DNA of 36,691 nucleotides from a virus: IMG/VR virus record IMGVR_UViG_3300046512_000236, positions 1 through 36,691 of that record. One strand, written 5' to 3'. Of this stretch, positions 14,564 to 23,054 are shown one piece after another (position 1 is the stretch's first letter; each line of letters begins with the position of its first letter). The position numbers were made by a program, and so were the translations under genes. The notes beneath the pieces are model-generated. The model was not told where the DNA came from. It did not search any database and saw only the letters and a list, made by a program, of their open reading frames with translations.

Positions 14564-15073
14564 TTAGATGCCCAGGGCGGAGCGGAACTTCGAGAGCAGG
14601 TCGATACCTCCGATGTTCTCGATCATGTTGACGAAATCGAACTCCATCAGCGTCTCGCCGTTCATGCTGATCTTGTAGTAGCTGGCGCCGCTCGTGACCT
14701 TGAACTCGGTGTCTTCGCCGCTCTTGGCCGAGCCGGGGTCGACTTCCTTGTGGCGGCCGCGAATGACGATCTCGACCGCATCGACGCTGTCGGAGTCTTC
14801 GCGCTGGTAGGCGCCAGCGAAACGCAGCTGCACAGCGTCGTGCCGCAGTGCGCCGTATTGCGTGAGCACGTCCTTCATGAAGCCGCCGGCGGTCCACTCG
14901 CAGGTGATCGCCTCTTGGCCGAGGTCGATCGGCACGGGGCCGCTCATGCCGCCGGCGCGGAAGTCTTCCATTTTGCGAGTCAGCTTCGGCAGCGCGAACT
15001 CGACGATTTCGCCGGCGTACTTATCGCCGTTGTGGAACAACATGAAGTGTTTGAGCTTTGCGGGCAGAGACAT
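14564..15073 (-). CDS. FII: Major tail tube protein GpFII
   Basis: A 169-aa protein of the P2 FII family (MSLPAKLKHFMLFHNGDKYAG... VEFALPKLTRKMEDFRAGGM). P2 FII is 172 aa. It polymerises to form the inner tube through which DNA passes. A strong AGGAGA Shine-Dalgarno lies 8 nt before the ATG, fitting high expression. It follows the sheath gene directly. Confidence 0.95.
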   Translation of the reverse strand: MSLPAKLKHFMLFHNGDKYAGEIVEFALPKLTRKMEDFRAGGMSGPVPIDLGQEAITCEWTAGGFMKDVLTQYGALRHDAVQLRFAGAYQREDSDSVDAVEIVIRGRHKEVDPGSAKSGEDTEFKVTSGASYYKISMNGETLMEFDFVNMIENIGGIDLLSKFRSALGI

Positions 15074-15100
15074 GCGTGGTTCTCCTGGTTATGTCTGCAA

Positions 15101-16279
15101 TCAGTTGTTGCCGTTGACGCGCGTTGCGAAGTCCATCAGGTAGCGGTCGGTGATCCGCTGGATGAAATTCAGGTTTTCGAGCGGCGGTACCGGCGTGTAG
15201 TCGTAGTCGATTGCGAGCTGGCCGTTCTTCAGCTGCTCGACGCTGTTCGCGGCCTCGTCGTACCAGGCGGAACCGCCGATCAAGTAGCCCTTGCTGACCC
15301 ACTCGCGGAACTTCGCGTTGATGCCTTCGATAATGTCCTTCACCAGCGAAGGGGTCATCGGCTTGTCGACGGCCCACATGTGCGCCTCGGCCATGGTGTC
15401 AGCCATGACCTGCGCGGTGCGGGTGTAGTTCTCGAACGCGAACAGCGGATCCTCGGAGCAGGTCCGGCTACCCCAGAACCGATAGCCGCCCGAGCGAATC
15501 AGCGTCGTGACTTGCTTGCTATTCAGGTAGCCGGCATCCGTCGCGGGGTCTTGCAAGTCCCAGAACACGTCGCGCGAAATGCCGGTCGGGCCGTTGACGA
15601 CCACGTTCGACAGCGTCTTATGCCAGCCGACGTTCTCGTCGATCTTGGCGCGCAGGCCTAGGGCGAAAGCCGAGGACGGCACAACCACATCCTTGTTCTC
15701 GACCGTGCTCCAAGCCAGGAACTCCGGCCAGATAGGCATGATTTCGCGCTGGCCGAAACCGTCGCGGTACGTCGCGGCCTCTTCCTTCGTCTTGGCGGTA
15801 TCGCAGCCCACATAGGCGAAACCGCGCAGCTTCTGCGCCAGGGCGGCGAGCGCGGTCGCCACGGGCAGCGGATCCAGCAGCGGAGCGCCGAGGATTTTCG
15901 GCTTCACGCCCAGGGACGATTGCGCCTGCAACAGCGCCTTCATGCCGGTGTACTTGCCTTCGGCCGTGGTGGTGCCGATGACGTTGCTCGTGGTTTCTGC
16001 GGCGTCCTCGCCGTCGGGCACGCGAACAACCACGATCAGCGGCTTGGCGTTGAGCTGGATGGCTTCGAGCGCGGTTTTCAGCGTGCCCTTAGTGCCGGCC
16101 TTGCCGATCGCGGCGTTGACATTGGTAACGAGTACGGCCTTGTCGAGCGGGAACGTTGCTGCGTCAGCGTCCTCGGCGGTGGCGATCAGGCCGATGATCG
16201 CGGTAGACACTGCGGTAATGGGGCGGGTGCCATCGTTGACTTCGGTGACACGTACGCCGTGGTGGTATTCCGTGGGCAT
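15101..16279 (-). CDS. FI: Tail sheath protein GpFI
   Basis: A 392-aa contractile sheath protein (P2 FI is 396 aa). Conserved spans include YHHGVRVTEVNDGTRPI, the central FVGCDTAKTKEEAATYRDGFG-type region, YRFWGSRTCSEDPLFAFENY and the C-terminal NFIQRITDRYLMDF. AGGAG precedes the ATG by 9 nt. In P2, FI begins its own operon, whereas here only 6 bp separate it from the upstream hydrolase gene, so it is part of the longer tail operon. Confidence 0.95.
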   Translation of the reverse strand: MPTEYHHGVRVTEVNDGTRPITAVSTAIIGLIATAEDADAATFPLDKAVLVTNVNAAIGKAGTKGTLKTALEAIQLNAKPLIVVVRVPDGEDAAETTSNVIGTTTAEGKYTGMKALLQAQSSLGVKPKILGAPLLDPLPVATALAALAQKLRGFAYVGCDTAKTKEEAATYRDGFGQREIMPIWPEFLAWSTVENKDVVVPSSAFALGLRAKIDENVGWHKTLSNVVVNGPTGISRDVFWDLQDPATDAGYLNSKQVTTLIRSGGYRFWGSRTCSEDPLFAFENYTRTAQVMADTMAEAHMWAVDKPMTPSLVKDIIEGINAKFREWVSKGYLIGGSAWYDEAANSVEQLKNGQLAIDYDYTPVPPLENLNFIQRITDRYLMDFATRVNGNN

Positions 16280-16285
16280 GTTCGC

Positions 16286-16774
16286 TTACTCCTGGTTGGA
16301 CAGAGGGTGAAAGGATTTGAGGGGGGCGGCGTCGGCCTGGTCGGCCGGCAGCAGCATCCACAGGTGTTGCGGCGTCACGCGGCGGACGACCTCCGCGCGC
16401 AGCAGCGGTTGACCGGCGGCCATGAACGACCAGGCGGCGTACTCGGAGCAGAACCAGGCGCCCAGCGCCTGCCAGTCCCGGCGCAGCGCCAGGCCGACCA
16501 GGGCCGTGTAGTCGTACGGCTTGCCGAGCTGCGACGCAGCCGCCGCGATGACGGCCGCCGGGTCACGCGCCGGCAGGTCGACGAACGCATAGTCCGCGGC
16601 TCGTGCAATCGCATCGGCCAGCGGAGCGCGGCGTACGCCGTGCAGGGCGACCGCCTCGAGCACGCTTTCGCCGTCGACCAGGGCGACGTGGGACCAGCGC
16701 GACCAGGTCGCCGCGCGGATAAGCGCGGAGAGCGGCCAGCGGGTCGTCGAGAACATCAGGCGAACTGTCGACAT
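16286..16774 (-). CDS. Permuted NlpC/P60-like cysteine hydrolase (YiiX/YebB type)
   Basis: A 162-aa protein with a histidine in WSHVAL (H29) ahead of a cysteine in AWFCSEYAAW (C109), the reversed His-then-Cys order of the permuted papain-like YaeF/YiiX group, with the LGKPYDYTALVG segment between. Such enzymes hydrolyse peptide or acyl amide bonds. Inside a tail operon, between tail-fibre and sheath genes, it might loosen peptidoglycan during entry or modify the fibre. The ATG at 16774 sits 2 bp after the previous stop. A longer open frame upstream runs through the fibre-assembly gene in another frame and was rejected. Confidence 0.75.
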   Translation of the reverse strand: MSTVRLMFSTTRWPLSALIRAATWSRWSHVALVDGESVLEAVALHGVRRAPLADAIARAADYAFVDLPARDPAAVIAAAASQLGKPYDYTALVGLALRRDWQALGAWFCSEYAAWSFMAAGQPLLRAEVVRRVTPQHLWMLLPADQADAAPLKSFHPLSNQE

Positions 16775-16776
16775 GG

Positions 16777-17358
16777 TCAGCTCTTGGCGTTGCCGAGGTT
16801 TTGGACCATGTGCGCGATAGCTGCGCAGACGATGTCGGCGGCCTCCTCTGCCGCCTCGGCCGTCAGTGCGTTGCGTACCTGTTCCTTCGCCTTCAAGCGA
16901 ACGTCGCGGATGGCATAGAGCGCGCCGTTCCATGCGGCCGCCTCGGCAATGATGTTTTCGGCCGCCTGCTTCGCAGTCCATTGCTTCGCTTCGGCCCAGC
17001 TCTTGACGGACATGGGCACGTCGCCCGCGTAGCCGGCGGCCGCAAACGTCTTGGCCTCTGCCTGAGCAATCTGATACTCAGCAGCGCGCAGCGGGTCGCC
17101 AGCCACGGCCAGGCGAGCCGCGTCGGCGGTACGGTCGATGCGGTCGAGCAGCATTGCGCGCACCTGGCCGAGCGACAGCGGCGCGGGGTCGACCGCAACA
17201 GGCCGGCCGTTCTGGTCCGGCTCGATCGATGCGCCGCGCGAGCGCTGCGCCTGCATGAGCGCTTCATGTTCTTCGTCGGACACCTCTACGGCATCGCTCG
17301 GAATTGCGGCGCCGAAAATGTCCGGGTGAAAGAATCGGGGGTGTTTGTAGAACCACAT
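16777..17358 (-). CDS. Tail fibre assembly protein (G-position)
   Basis: A 193-aa protein directly after the tail-fibre gene, where P2 carries the fibre chaperone G. The N-terminus (MWFYKHPRFFHPDIFGAAIP... VEVSDEEHEALMQAQ) matches phage tail-assembly/fibre proteins that begin with a short beta motif and a VSDEEHxALL segment. The C-terminus is long and helical (TAKQAAENIIAEAAAWNGALYAIRDVRL). It probably helps the preceding fibre fold and attach. Identification rests on motif style and position. Confidence 0.72.
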   Translation of the reverse strand: MWFYKHPRFFHPDIFGAAIPSDAVEVSDEEHEALMQAQRSRGASIEPDQNGRPVAVDPAPLSLGQVRAMLLDRIDRTADAARLAVAGDPLRAAEYQIAQAEAKTFAAAGYAGDVPMSVKSWAEAKQWTAKQAAENIIAEAAAWNGALYAIRDVRLKAKEQVRNALTAEAAEEAADIVCAAIAHMVQNLGNAKS

Positions 17359-17373
17359 GTTGCGGATCTCTCC

Positions 17374-19131
17374 TTAGTAACCGAGTGCGCGCCAGTTGAC
17401 CGTCATGCCAACGGGCGAACCATTCGTGTAGGAATAAACAGGGAAGCCCCACGGTTGCCATAGCCCGGTGCTGACAGTTGAGTCGCTTGCGGCGGCATTG
17501 GCAGTAACAAGCACGTCGAGAACCCCGTTGGGGAAGGAAGTCGGGAACGAGACGGATGCGCCGCCGGCGGCGGTCGACACTGTTCCCCATTGCTCGATGA
17601 CGCCGCTCGGGCGTTTCTCCCAGCCATTCCCCGCCAGCGATGCCGCGAACGAGCTGGAATAGCGCAGAGCCTCGCGGCCGCCGACGACATACCAGTTCAC
17701 ACCATTGCTGACCAACACCAGGTCATTGAGATAGCCGAGGGGGATCGAGGTGACACCGCTTGCCGGCGTGCCATAGATCAGGTTCGTCCCGGATCGCGAA
17801 AGCGTTGCGGTTAGCGTGGTGACGCTAAGAAACTCAAGGCGGGTGCCGGCAGGAACGGTGGAAGCGTCGGGAAGGGTGAGCGCGACGGCAGACGCAGCGG
17901 CGACTACAACCGTGCTCCCACAGTACGAGACAGGAATGGCGCCGGAAGCCGCGACAACGTTCCAGGCGGAAGACTGCATGCCCGCGCGCCGAACGGCTTC
18001 CATCGTCGCCAATTTGGTGCTTGCATCGAACTGTTGCGGCGTCGGGGCGGTCGGCGAGCCAGTGAGAGCGGGGGAAGCAAGCGGGGCCTTCAGCGCAAGG
18101 GCGGCGGTCAGATTCGCGGCAAGGTTCGCATCGTTGCTCAGTGCGGCGGCCAGCTCGGCGAGCGTGTCGAGCTGACCGGGTGCGGCGCCAACCAGCGCGG
18201 CGACAGCGGCCGCGACAAACGCGGTGCTCGCCGCCTGGCGGGTGGCCGTGCCGAGCGGAGCCGTGTCGACCCTGGGAATCCCGGCGAAGTCCGGGGAATC
18301 CAGCGGCGCGAAGTAACCAGCGCCTACCCGCTTGAATGCGATCGGGGTGGCGCCGACGATGATCGGGCCGTCCGTGGTCAGTTGCCACACGGAATCGCCG
18401 TTGATCGCGCCTTGCTCGACCGGAACCAGCATTCCGGCGGTCACGTCCAGGCCGCTGTCCGCATCGGTCGCACGCGACCAGGCGCCGGCCGCCGCGAGGT
18501 AGATCCCGTTGTCCTTCGCGCCCGCCTGGTCTTTGACCAGGACGCGGGCGCCGGCGGTCAATGCGACCGTGTCGATGGTTTGCAGGCCAGAGAGAGCGGC
18601 GAGGGGGGCGGTAGTAGCGACCAGAGCAGATTGTTTCGCGTCGCGCTTGTCCAGCTCGGCGGCGATCTGCGTGTCAACGTACGACCGCGTCGCGAGCACG
18701 ATGGATGGATCAACCTTCAGCTCGACAGTCGCGCCGCTGGTATTCAGGCAGACCAGGCGAATGACCTGGGTGCGCGCCGAGCCTTCGGCCATCACGGGCT
18801 TGTACGTCTCCGGGATGTTCGCGTAGTAGCACAGGGTGCCGTCTTCGGAATGGATGCCAGCCTCGCGAATCCACCAGCCGCCCTCAGTCTCGGGGATGAC
18901 TTGCTCGGCAATGAATTGGCTCGCGTTGTTAGGGTCTTCCGTAAGCGAATTGATGGCGGCGCGCCGGCGCTCATTGATGAGCGTCGTTCGATCGCGGTTC
19001 GGAATCGGCAAGGCGCCATTGCCGTCGCCCACGGACATTGCCGTGAATTTCAGGGGGACGCCGAGCGCCTGGGCGTTGGCGAGTTTGGCCTCGCCAGCAG
19101 CGGTAGGGATGAGGTAGTAGATTTGCGCCAT
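17374..19131 (-). CDS. H: Tail fibre protein GpH (host recognition)
   Basis: A 585-aa fibre. Residues 1-150 form the conserved attachment domain of P2-like fibres (MAQIYYLIPTAAGEAKLANA... LKFTAMSVGDGNG... ETEGGWWIREAGIHSEDG). The middle has short repeats typical of shaft segments (RVDTAPLGTATRQAASTAFVAAAVAALVG is the key span). The distal 150 residues (ending VNWRALGY) are the likely receptor-binding tip and the part most prone to exchange. It is shorter than P2 H (669 aa). No inversion crossover sites or duplicate tips were found nearby. Confidence 0.92.
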   Translation of the reverse strand: MAQIYYLIPTAAGEAKLANAQALGVPLKFTAMSVGDGNGALPIPNRDRTTLINERRRAAINSLTEDPNNASQFIAEQVIPETEGGWWIREAGIHSEDGTLCYYANIPETYKPVMAEGSARTQVIRLVCLNTSGATVELKVDPSIVLATRSYVDTQIAAELDKRDAKQSALVATTAPLAALSGLQTIDTVALTAGARVLVKDQAGAKDNGIYLAAAGAWSRATDADSGLDVTAGMLVPVEQGAINGDSVWQLTTDGPIIVGATPIAFKRVGAGYFAPLDSPDFAGIPRVDTAPLGTATRQAASTAFVAAAVAALVGAAPGQLDTLAELAAALSNDANLAANLTAALALKAPLASPALTGSPTAPTPQQFDASTKLATMEAVRRAGMQSSAWNVVAASGAIPVSYCGSTVVVAAASAVALTLPDASTVPAGTRLEFLSVTTLTATLSRSGTNLIYGTPASGVTSIPLGYLNDLVLVSNGVNWYVVGGREALRYSSSFAASLAGNGWEKRPSGVIEQWGTVSTAAGGASVSFPTSFPNGVLDVLVTANAAASDSTVSTGLWQPWGFPVYSYTNGSPVGMTVNWRALGY

Positions 19132-19134
19132 GGC

Positions 19135-19752
19135 TCAGAGGGGGTTGACGGTGATCGTGTCGACCAGGTGCGCGGCGCCGGCATAGAGCGACGCGCCGGC
19201 GACCTCGACGGGTTCCGGGGAATACGGGTAGACGGTGATGACATCGCCGAGCAGCGGCGCGCCGGTGTAGCGCACGGCACCGCGTGTCTCGACGCTGATA
19301 GCGAGGCCGGTCAAGTGTTGCGACAGGCGCTTCGCGTCATTGATGAGCCGTTCCAGCTCCTGGTACATCTCTTCGGTGATGCCGGTGTCCAGGACGCCCA
19401 CGTCGAGCTTGAACGTGCCCCGTGGCCCCTCGGGTTGCATCTGGTGCCATTCCATGACCCGGATTAGGTAGCCCAACGGCTCGACCGCGCGGCGGATCGC
19501 GGCGATGGTTCCTTTGCGGCGGTGGATTTCATAGGACGCCGCAACTACCGCGCGCTTGGTGGCGACAGACCAGGACGCGTCCCACCGATCAACCGAGAAC
19601 GACCAGGCGAGAAACGGCAGCAGCGCCTCGGGGCACGTCTGCGGGTTCCACAGGTCGCGCAGCGGGATTGCCACGCCGTCCTGCGCCTCGGCGTTGATTT
19701 GCGCCAGGCGACGTTCTAGGGCCGTCGCGTTTGGCGGCAGGAGGTTATTCAT
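19135..19752 (-). CDS. I: Baseplate protein GpI
   Basis: A 205-aa protein of the P2 GpI / tail_P2_I family (NNLLPPNATALERRLAQ... LRDLWNPQTCPEALLPFLAW... SYEIHRRKGTIAAIRRAV). It forms part of the baseplate wedge and links it to the fibres. The ATG at 19752 gives an 8-nt overlap with the J stop, and the conserved region begins there. An ATG four codons further upstream (19764) is possible, with no better ribosome-binding site. Confidence 0.93.
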   Translation of the reverse strand: MNNLLPPNATALERRLAQINAEAQDGVAIPLRDLWNPQTCPEALLPFLAWSFSVDRWDASWSVATKRAVVAASYEIHRRKGTIAAIRRAVEPLGYLIRVMEWHQMQPEGPRGTFKLDVGVLDTGITEEMYQELERLINDAKRLSQHLTGLAISVETRGAVRYTGAPLLGDVITVYPYSPEPVEVAGASLYAGAAHLVDTITVNPL

Positions 19753-20656
19753 CGACGCCGCCATTCGTCAGGGTTGCGCCGGTGCAGTGGCCGGCCTGCG
19801 CAGGAGATACCGCGATGTTCGCCGCCGGCGACAACAGGTCGACGCGTTCGACCCCCTCGACTTTCAGGGCGGCGATGATTGCCGAGGTGTTGATGTTGCG
19901 ACCCAGGCGGCGTTGCGTCGTGATGTAAGTGTCCAGGCGCTTGCCGGCGGCCGCCATGGCGACTTCGTTCTCGGGGCCGGCCGAGGCGAAGTACAGAACC
20001 GCGTCGACGGCGTAGTCAATGATCGCGGCGGATTGGACCGTCAGCCGGTCGCCCATCGGTCTGGTTTTCTCGGCGTTGAGCGCGGCGCGCACAACATCGA
20101 GCACGTCATCGCCTACTTCGCCGTTGCCGTCGACGCCCAGGATGGTGACGACGATATCGCACGGTTCCGGCGAGGTAGCCGTAGCGTCGGCCACGCGGCC
20201 GTCAGCGGACCGGGCGTGGAAAACATAGGCCTGGCTCGGGCCAGCCACGGACAGGCCTTCCCAGGCTTGCTGGCCGCGCTCGCGCAGGGGGCCGTCCTTC
20301 TCCATGACTGCCTCAGTGGGCGGAATAGTGGTGGTGTCCTCGGGGGTGATTTCCAGCCGTTTGACGTTCATGTTCGCGACCAGGTTGTCGAGGTCGCCGT
20401 CAACGGCGTACGCCAGCATGACGCCACGGGCGGCGTCATTCACGCGCTGGCGCCACACGATTTCCCGGTACGCCATTTCCTGAACGGCGATGGTCAACGG
20501 CTCGGATTCAAGTTCTAGGGTCGCGGCCACTTCCTCCTGGTCTTCGGCGGGGAAAAGGGCGATCAGTCCGGCCTTGCGCGTGGCAAAGATGGTTTCAAAG
20601 TCGAGCGTTTCGACGACGCCAGGAAACGGGAGTTGGGAAAGGTCGATAACACTCAT
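19745..20656 (-). CDS. J: Baseplate assembly protein GpJ
   Basis: A 303-aa protein of the baseplate J family (MSVIDLSQLPFPGVVETLDFE at the N-terminus; YREIVWRQRVNDAARGVMLAYA; LDNLVANMNVKRL). P2 J is 302 aa. It forms the wedge arms around the hub, like T4 gp6. It overlaps W and I and matches P2 gene order exactly. Confidence 0.94.
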   Translation of the reverse strand: MSVIDLSQLPFPGVVETLDFETIFATRKAGLIALFPAEDQEEVAATLELESEPLTIAVQEMAYREIVWRQRVNDAARGVMLAYAVDGDLDNLVANMNVKRLEITPEDTTTIPPTEAVMEKDGPLRERGQQAWEGLSVAGPSQAYVFHARSADGRVADATATSPEPCDIVVTILGVDGNGEVGDDVLDVVRAALNAEKTRPMGDRLTVQSAAIIDYAVDAVLYFASAGPENEVAMAAAGKRLDTYITTQRRLGRNINTSAIIAALKVEGVERVDLLSPAANIAVSPAQAGHCTGATLTNGGVDE

Positions 20657-21006
20657 TGCGAGGCCTGCGAGTTGACCGCCACGCGTACGTCGACGCGTGC
20701 TCCGGTTTCAGTGGTGTAGCCCTCGATGTCGACGTATGCCGAGCCGTCCAGGCTGTCGACGGAGAGCGAAACGCGCGTGAGCTTCAGGCGGATTTCCCAA
20801 CGCATGAGCGCCGTAGCGATGGCCGCATAGAGGCGCGTGCGCGTGGCGCCGTTGTTCGGCGCGTCCAGCAGCTCGAATACCTCGGCGCCAAACTCGCGAC
20901 GCGCCAGGCGCGAGGCAATGGGCGTCGTCACAATCTTGGCGATCGACTGGTACAGGTGAGCCAGTCCGGTGACACGGCGGCCGGTGGTCGCGTTCATTCC
21001 TTTCAT
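20653..21006 (-). CDS. W: Baseplate wedge protein GpW (gp25-like)
   Basis: A 117-aa protein of the gp25/GpW lysozyme-like baseplate family, with HLYQSIAKIVTTPIASRLARREFG near the N-terminus and the RWEIRLKLTRVSL strand motif. P2 W is 115 aa. It joins the sheath base to the wedges. The ATG at 21006 shares ATGA with the V stop, so it was preferred to the ATG three codons later. Confidence 0.93.
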   Translation of the reverse strand: MKGMNATTGRRVTGLAHLYQSIAKIVTTPIASRLARREFGAEVFELLDAPNNGATRTRLYAAIATALMRWEIRLKLTRVSLSVDSLDGSAYVDIEGYTTETGARVDVRVAVNSQASQ

Positions 21007-21647
21007 CGCGGCTTGCTAACGGCTTGGCCGTCGCCCAGTTCGATGTGGTCATGGTCCGGCAGGCTGATACCTTGCGACTTCACTTCGCCGGTGAAATCTG
21101 CCGCGCCGTCAATCTGCATCGTCTTGCCGCCGCCGGCGCCGCCCTTGCCGGTCATGCCGGATTCGAACGTGAACGGGCCTTTGACGATGACAGCGCCGGT
21201 GAACGTGCTTTCCGGCGAATCGACCGTGACGGCCTCGGCCTTCACTGCTACCGCCTGGGGCGAAATGATGTTGACCGTTCCGCCTTCCGGCAGCGTGAGG
21301 TCGAACGCGTGTGCCTCGTGGTCGTATTGCTTCACGGCGCCGTCCGGGTAGTGGCGCGTGTGCAGGTTCGGGAGATTCGAGGGGGCCGGGTGGTCGTCGG
21401 AGAAATAGCCGCGAAGCACAACGGCGTCGGCCGGCTCGCCGCCAGGGCAAAGCACCATGACCTGCTCGCCCACAATGGGCGGCAACCAATCGCGCGTGGT
21501 GCCCGCAGCGAACGCGAACCATGGAACCCATTGCGTCGTCAGCTCGCCGGTCTGCACGCGGCACAGACCTTTTTCCAGGTCGAGCGCAATTACCTCTCCT
21601 TTGCGGAGCAGGTTCAGCAGTAGGCGTTTCAGTTCGTTCGAGTCCAT
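21003..21647 (-). CDS. V: Baseplate spike protein GpV
   Basis: A 214-aa membrane-piercing spike. The N-terminal OB-fold has the conserved RKGEVIALDLEKGLCRVQTGEL and WLPPIVGEQVMVLCPGGE spans. A beta-helix follows with repeated SPQAVAVKAEAVTVDSPES-like strands. The C-terminal tip has DHDHIELGDG, the HxH iron-binding motif of P2 V (211 aa). First gene of the tail operon. No strong Shine-Dalgarno precedes the ATG, and a dyad lies 47-65 bp upstream. Confidence 0.95.
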   Translation of the reverse strand: MDSNELKRLLLNLLRKGEVIALDLEKGLCRVQTGELTTQWVPWFAFAAGTTRDWLPPIVGEQVMVLCPGGEPADAVVLRGYFSDDHPAPSNLPNLHTRHYPDGAVKQYDHEAHAFDLTLPEGGTVNIISPQAVAVKAEAVTVDSPESTFTGAVIVKGPFTFESGMTGKGGAGGGKTMQIDGAADFTGEVKSQGISLPDHDHIELGDGQAVSKPR

Positions 21648-21693
21648 GCAACGATCTTGCCGGCCTCGCGCGAGCGAAGCGAGCAGCTGGCGA

Positions 21694-21712
21694 TGTGGTG
21701 GCCGTCACCACA
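21694..21712. promoter_or_regulatory. Candidate Ogr-binding dyad upstream of V operon
   Basis: TGTGGTGGCCGTCACCACA is a perfect dyad with 7-bp arms, giving TGT-N13-ACA; the P2 Ogr site is TGT-N12-ACA. Ten bases (ATGTGGTGGC) are shared with the O/P intergenic region at 29188-29197. The centre is 56 bp from the V start codon, which would place a -55-type transcription start very close to the ATG. That distance is a weakness of the assignment. Confidence 0.45.
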
Positions 21713-21819
21713 CTCGATTCGCCAACTATTGCGGCGCGGGCGTGCCGACAATGCGATGGAACGCAGCGCGCGGGGGAGTACTCCGCGCTTCGGAAACCAC
21801 GCCACATAGACCCATAGCC

Positions 21820-22590
21820 GTGAAAGCACAACGCCGTACGACCCGCAAAGACAACGCCGAAAAATTTCCTCTCGACCAGCTGCACCAGGTCGACGCGCTC
21901 GACCTGGTGCGAGGCCTTGCGCCTCTATCCATCGACATGTTGCTGACCGATCCGCCCTATTCCTCGGGCGGCTTGCATGCGGGTTCGCGTAGGCAGTCCA
22001 CCGGCAAGAAATACATAAACTCGAAAACGAAAGCCGAGTACGCCGACTTCGATTTCGACAACATGGACCAACGCTCGTGGTCGTTCTGGTGTCACTCGTG
22101 GCTGTCGGCCGCGTACCGCGCGCTCAAACCGGGCGGCCTGGTGGTGTGCTTCATTGACTGGCGCCAGCTCGCCGCGCTGACAGACGTTGTGCAGGCCTCG
22201 GGCTTCACGATGCGGGGCATTGCCGTGTGGGATAAGACGCCTGGCCGTGCGCGGCCGCGCAAGGGCGGATTTACGCAGCAAGCCGAATTCATCGTGTGGG
22301 CGTCCAAGGGAGGCATGCAGAGCGCCGAGGTGTACCTGCCTGGCGTTTTCCCTTGCCGCCTGCCGATTCCGAAACAGCACATGACGGAAAAGCCGATCGA
22401 GCTGGCGCGCGAAGTTGTTCGCCTGGTGCGCCCTGGTGGCGTCGTGTGCGATCCGTTCTCCGGGTCCGGTACGTTCCTGGTGGCCGCCAAAGAGGCAGGC
22501 CTGCGCTTTATCGGCAGTGAGCTGAATGGGGAGTACTTCGAGGTGGCAACGGGCCGGCTCGACCAGGTCGAGGCGGCCGCCGCTACTTGA
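21820..22590 (+). CDS. DNA adenine-N6 methyltransferase, beta class (orphan)
   Basis: A protein of about 256 aa. Catalytic motif IV DPPY (TDPPYSSGG, residues 44-47) comes first, a variable region follows, then an EKPIELAREVVRLV stretch and the SAM-binding DPFSGSGTFLVAA near residue 211. IV-before-I is the beta order used by N6-adenine and N4-cytosine enzymes; DPPY favours adenine. It lies alone on the plus strand between S and V, with no restriction gene. It may protect phage DNA from host restriction or affect replication timing. Start uncertain: the GTG at 21820 begins just before the domain, and an ATG at 21751 adds 23 residues. Neither has a Shine-Dalgarno. Its 3' end overlaps the S stop. 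Confidence 0.85.
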   Translation: MKAQRRTTRKDNAEKFPLDQLHQVDALDLVRGLAPLSIDMLLTDPPYSSGGLHAGSRRQSTGKKYINSKTKAEYADFDFDNMDQRSWSFWCHSWLSAAYRALKPGGLVVCFIDWRQLAALTDVVQASGFTMRGIAVWDKTPGRARPRKGGFTQQAEFIVWASKGGMQSAEVYLPGVFPCRLPIPKQHMTEKPIELAREVVRLVRPGGVVCDPFSGSGTFLVAAKEAGLRFIGSELNGEYFEVATGRLDQVEAAAAT

Positions 22591-23053
22591 CCACGTGCCC
22601 GAGCAGGCGATCGTGGATCATTTCCAGCTCGGCGGCTGTCATGCCGAGCAGCTGGCGCACGGGATAGGTGTAGGAGGGGCCGCCGCGTGCGACCTGGCCG
22701 GCCTGTCCCTCCTGGTGGATCGACGCCAGGTAGGCCGCGCGCCCGGTGTAGCCGATCGCCAGGCCGTCGCCCGTGACCTCGACCTTGAGAAAGCGGGCCG
22801 TGCGCAGCTTGCGAAACATCGCCTGGCGCTTGATTGCACCTTTCTTGCCCCGTAACCCCTTCCCCTTCTGCAAACGCGGCTTACGGGCCGCGTACGCGCT
22901 TCCATCCGGGTTCTGTTGGGCAGCGATGCGCGCCTGGTGACTGCGGCGCAGCTCGCGGCCAATGTCCTGCATGGCCGCGCGGCGTTGGACCGGACCTAGC
23001 TTGCCCAGGAGCATGCTGGCCCAGGCTTCCAGCTCGTGCAGGTTGTCGTCCAT
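22583..23053 (-). CDS. S: Tail completion protein GpS
   Basis: A 156-aa protein of the P2 GpS / phage virion morphogenesis family (MDDNLHELEAWASMLLGKL... RAAMQDIGRELRRSHQARI... PDGSAYAARKPR). P2 S is 150 aa. It completes the head-proximal end of the tail. The ATG at 23053 lies one base after the R stop; the longer frame upstream is a readthrough of R in another phase. Last gene of the O-to-S operon, converging with the methyltransferase. Confidence 0.93.
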   Translation of the reverse strand: MDDNLHELEAWASMLLGKLGPVQRRAAMQDIGRELRRSHQARIAAQQNPDGSAYAARKPRLQKGKGLRGKKGAIKRQAMFRKLRTARFLKVEVTGDGLAIGYTGRAAYLASIHQEGQAGQVARGGPSYTYPVRQLLGMTAAELEMIHDRLLGHVVK

Positions 23054-23054
23054 G

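Noticed and set aside
17374-19131. Tail-fibre inversion by the serine recombinase
   Set aside because: No second fibre tip, inverted segment or flanking crossover repeats were seen; the enzyme lies far from the fibre gene.
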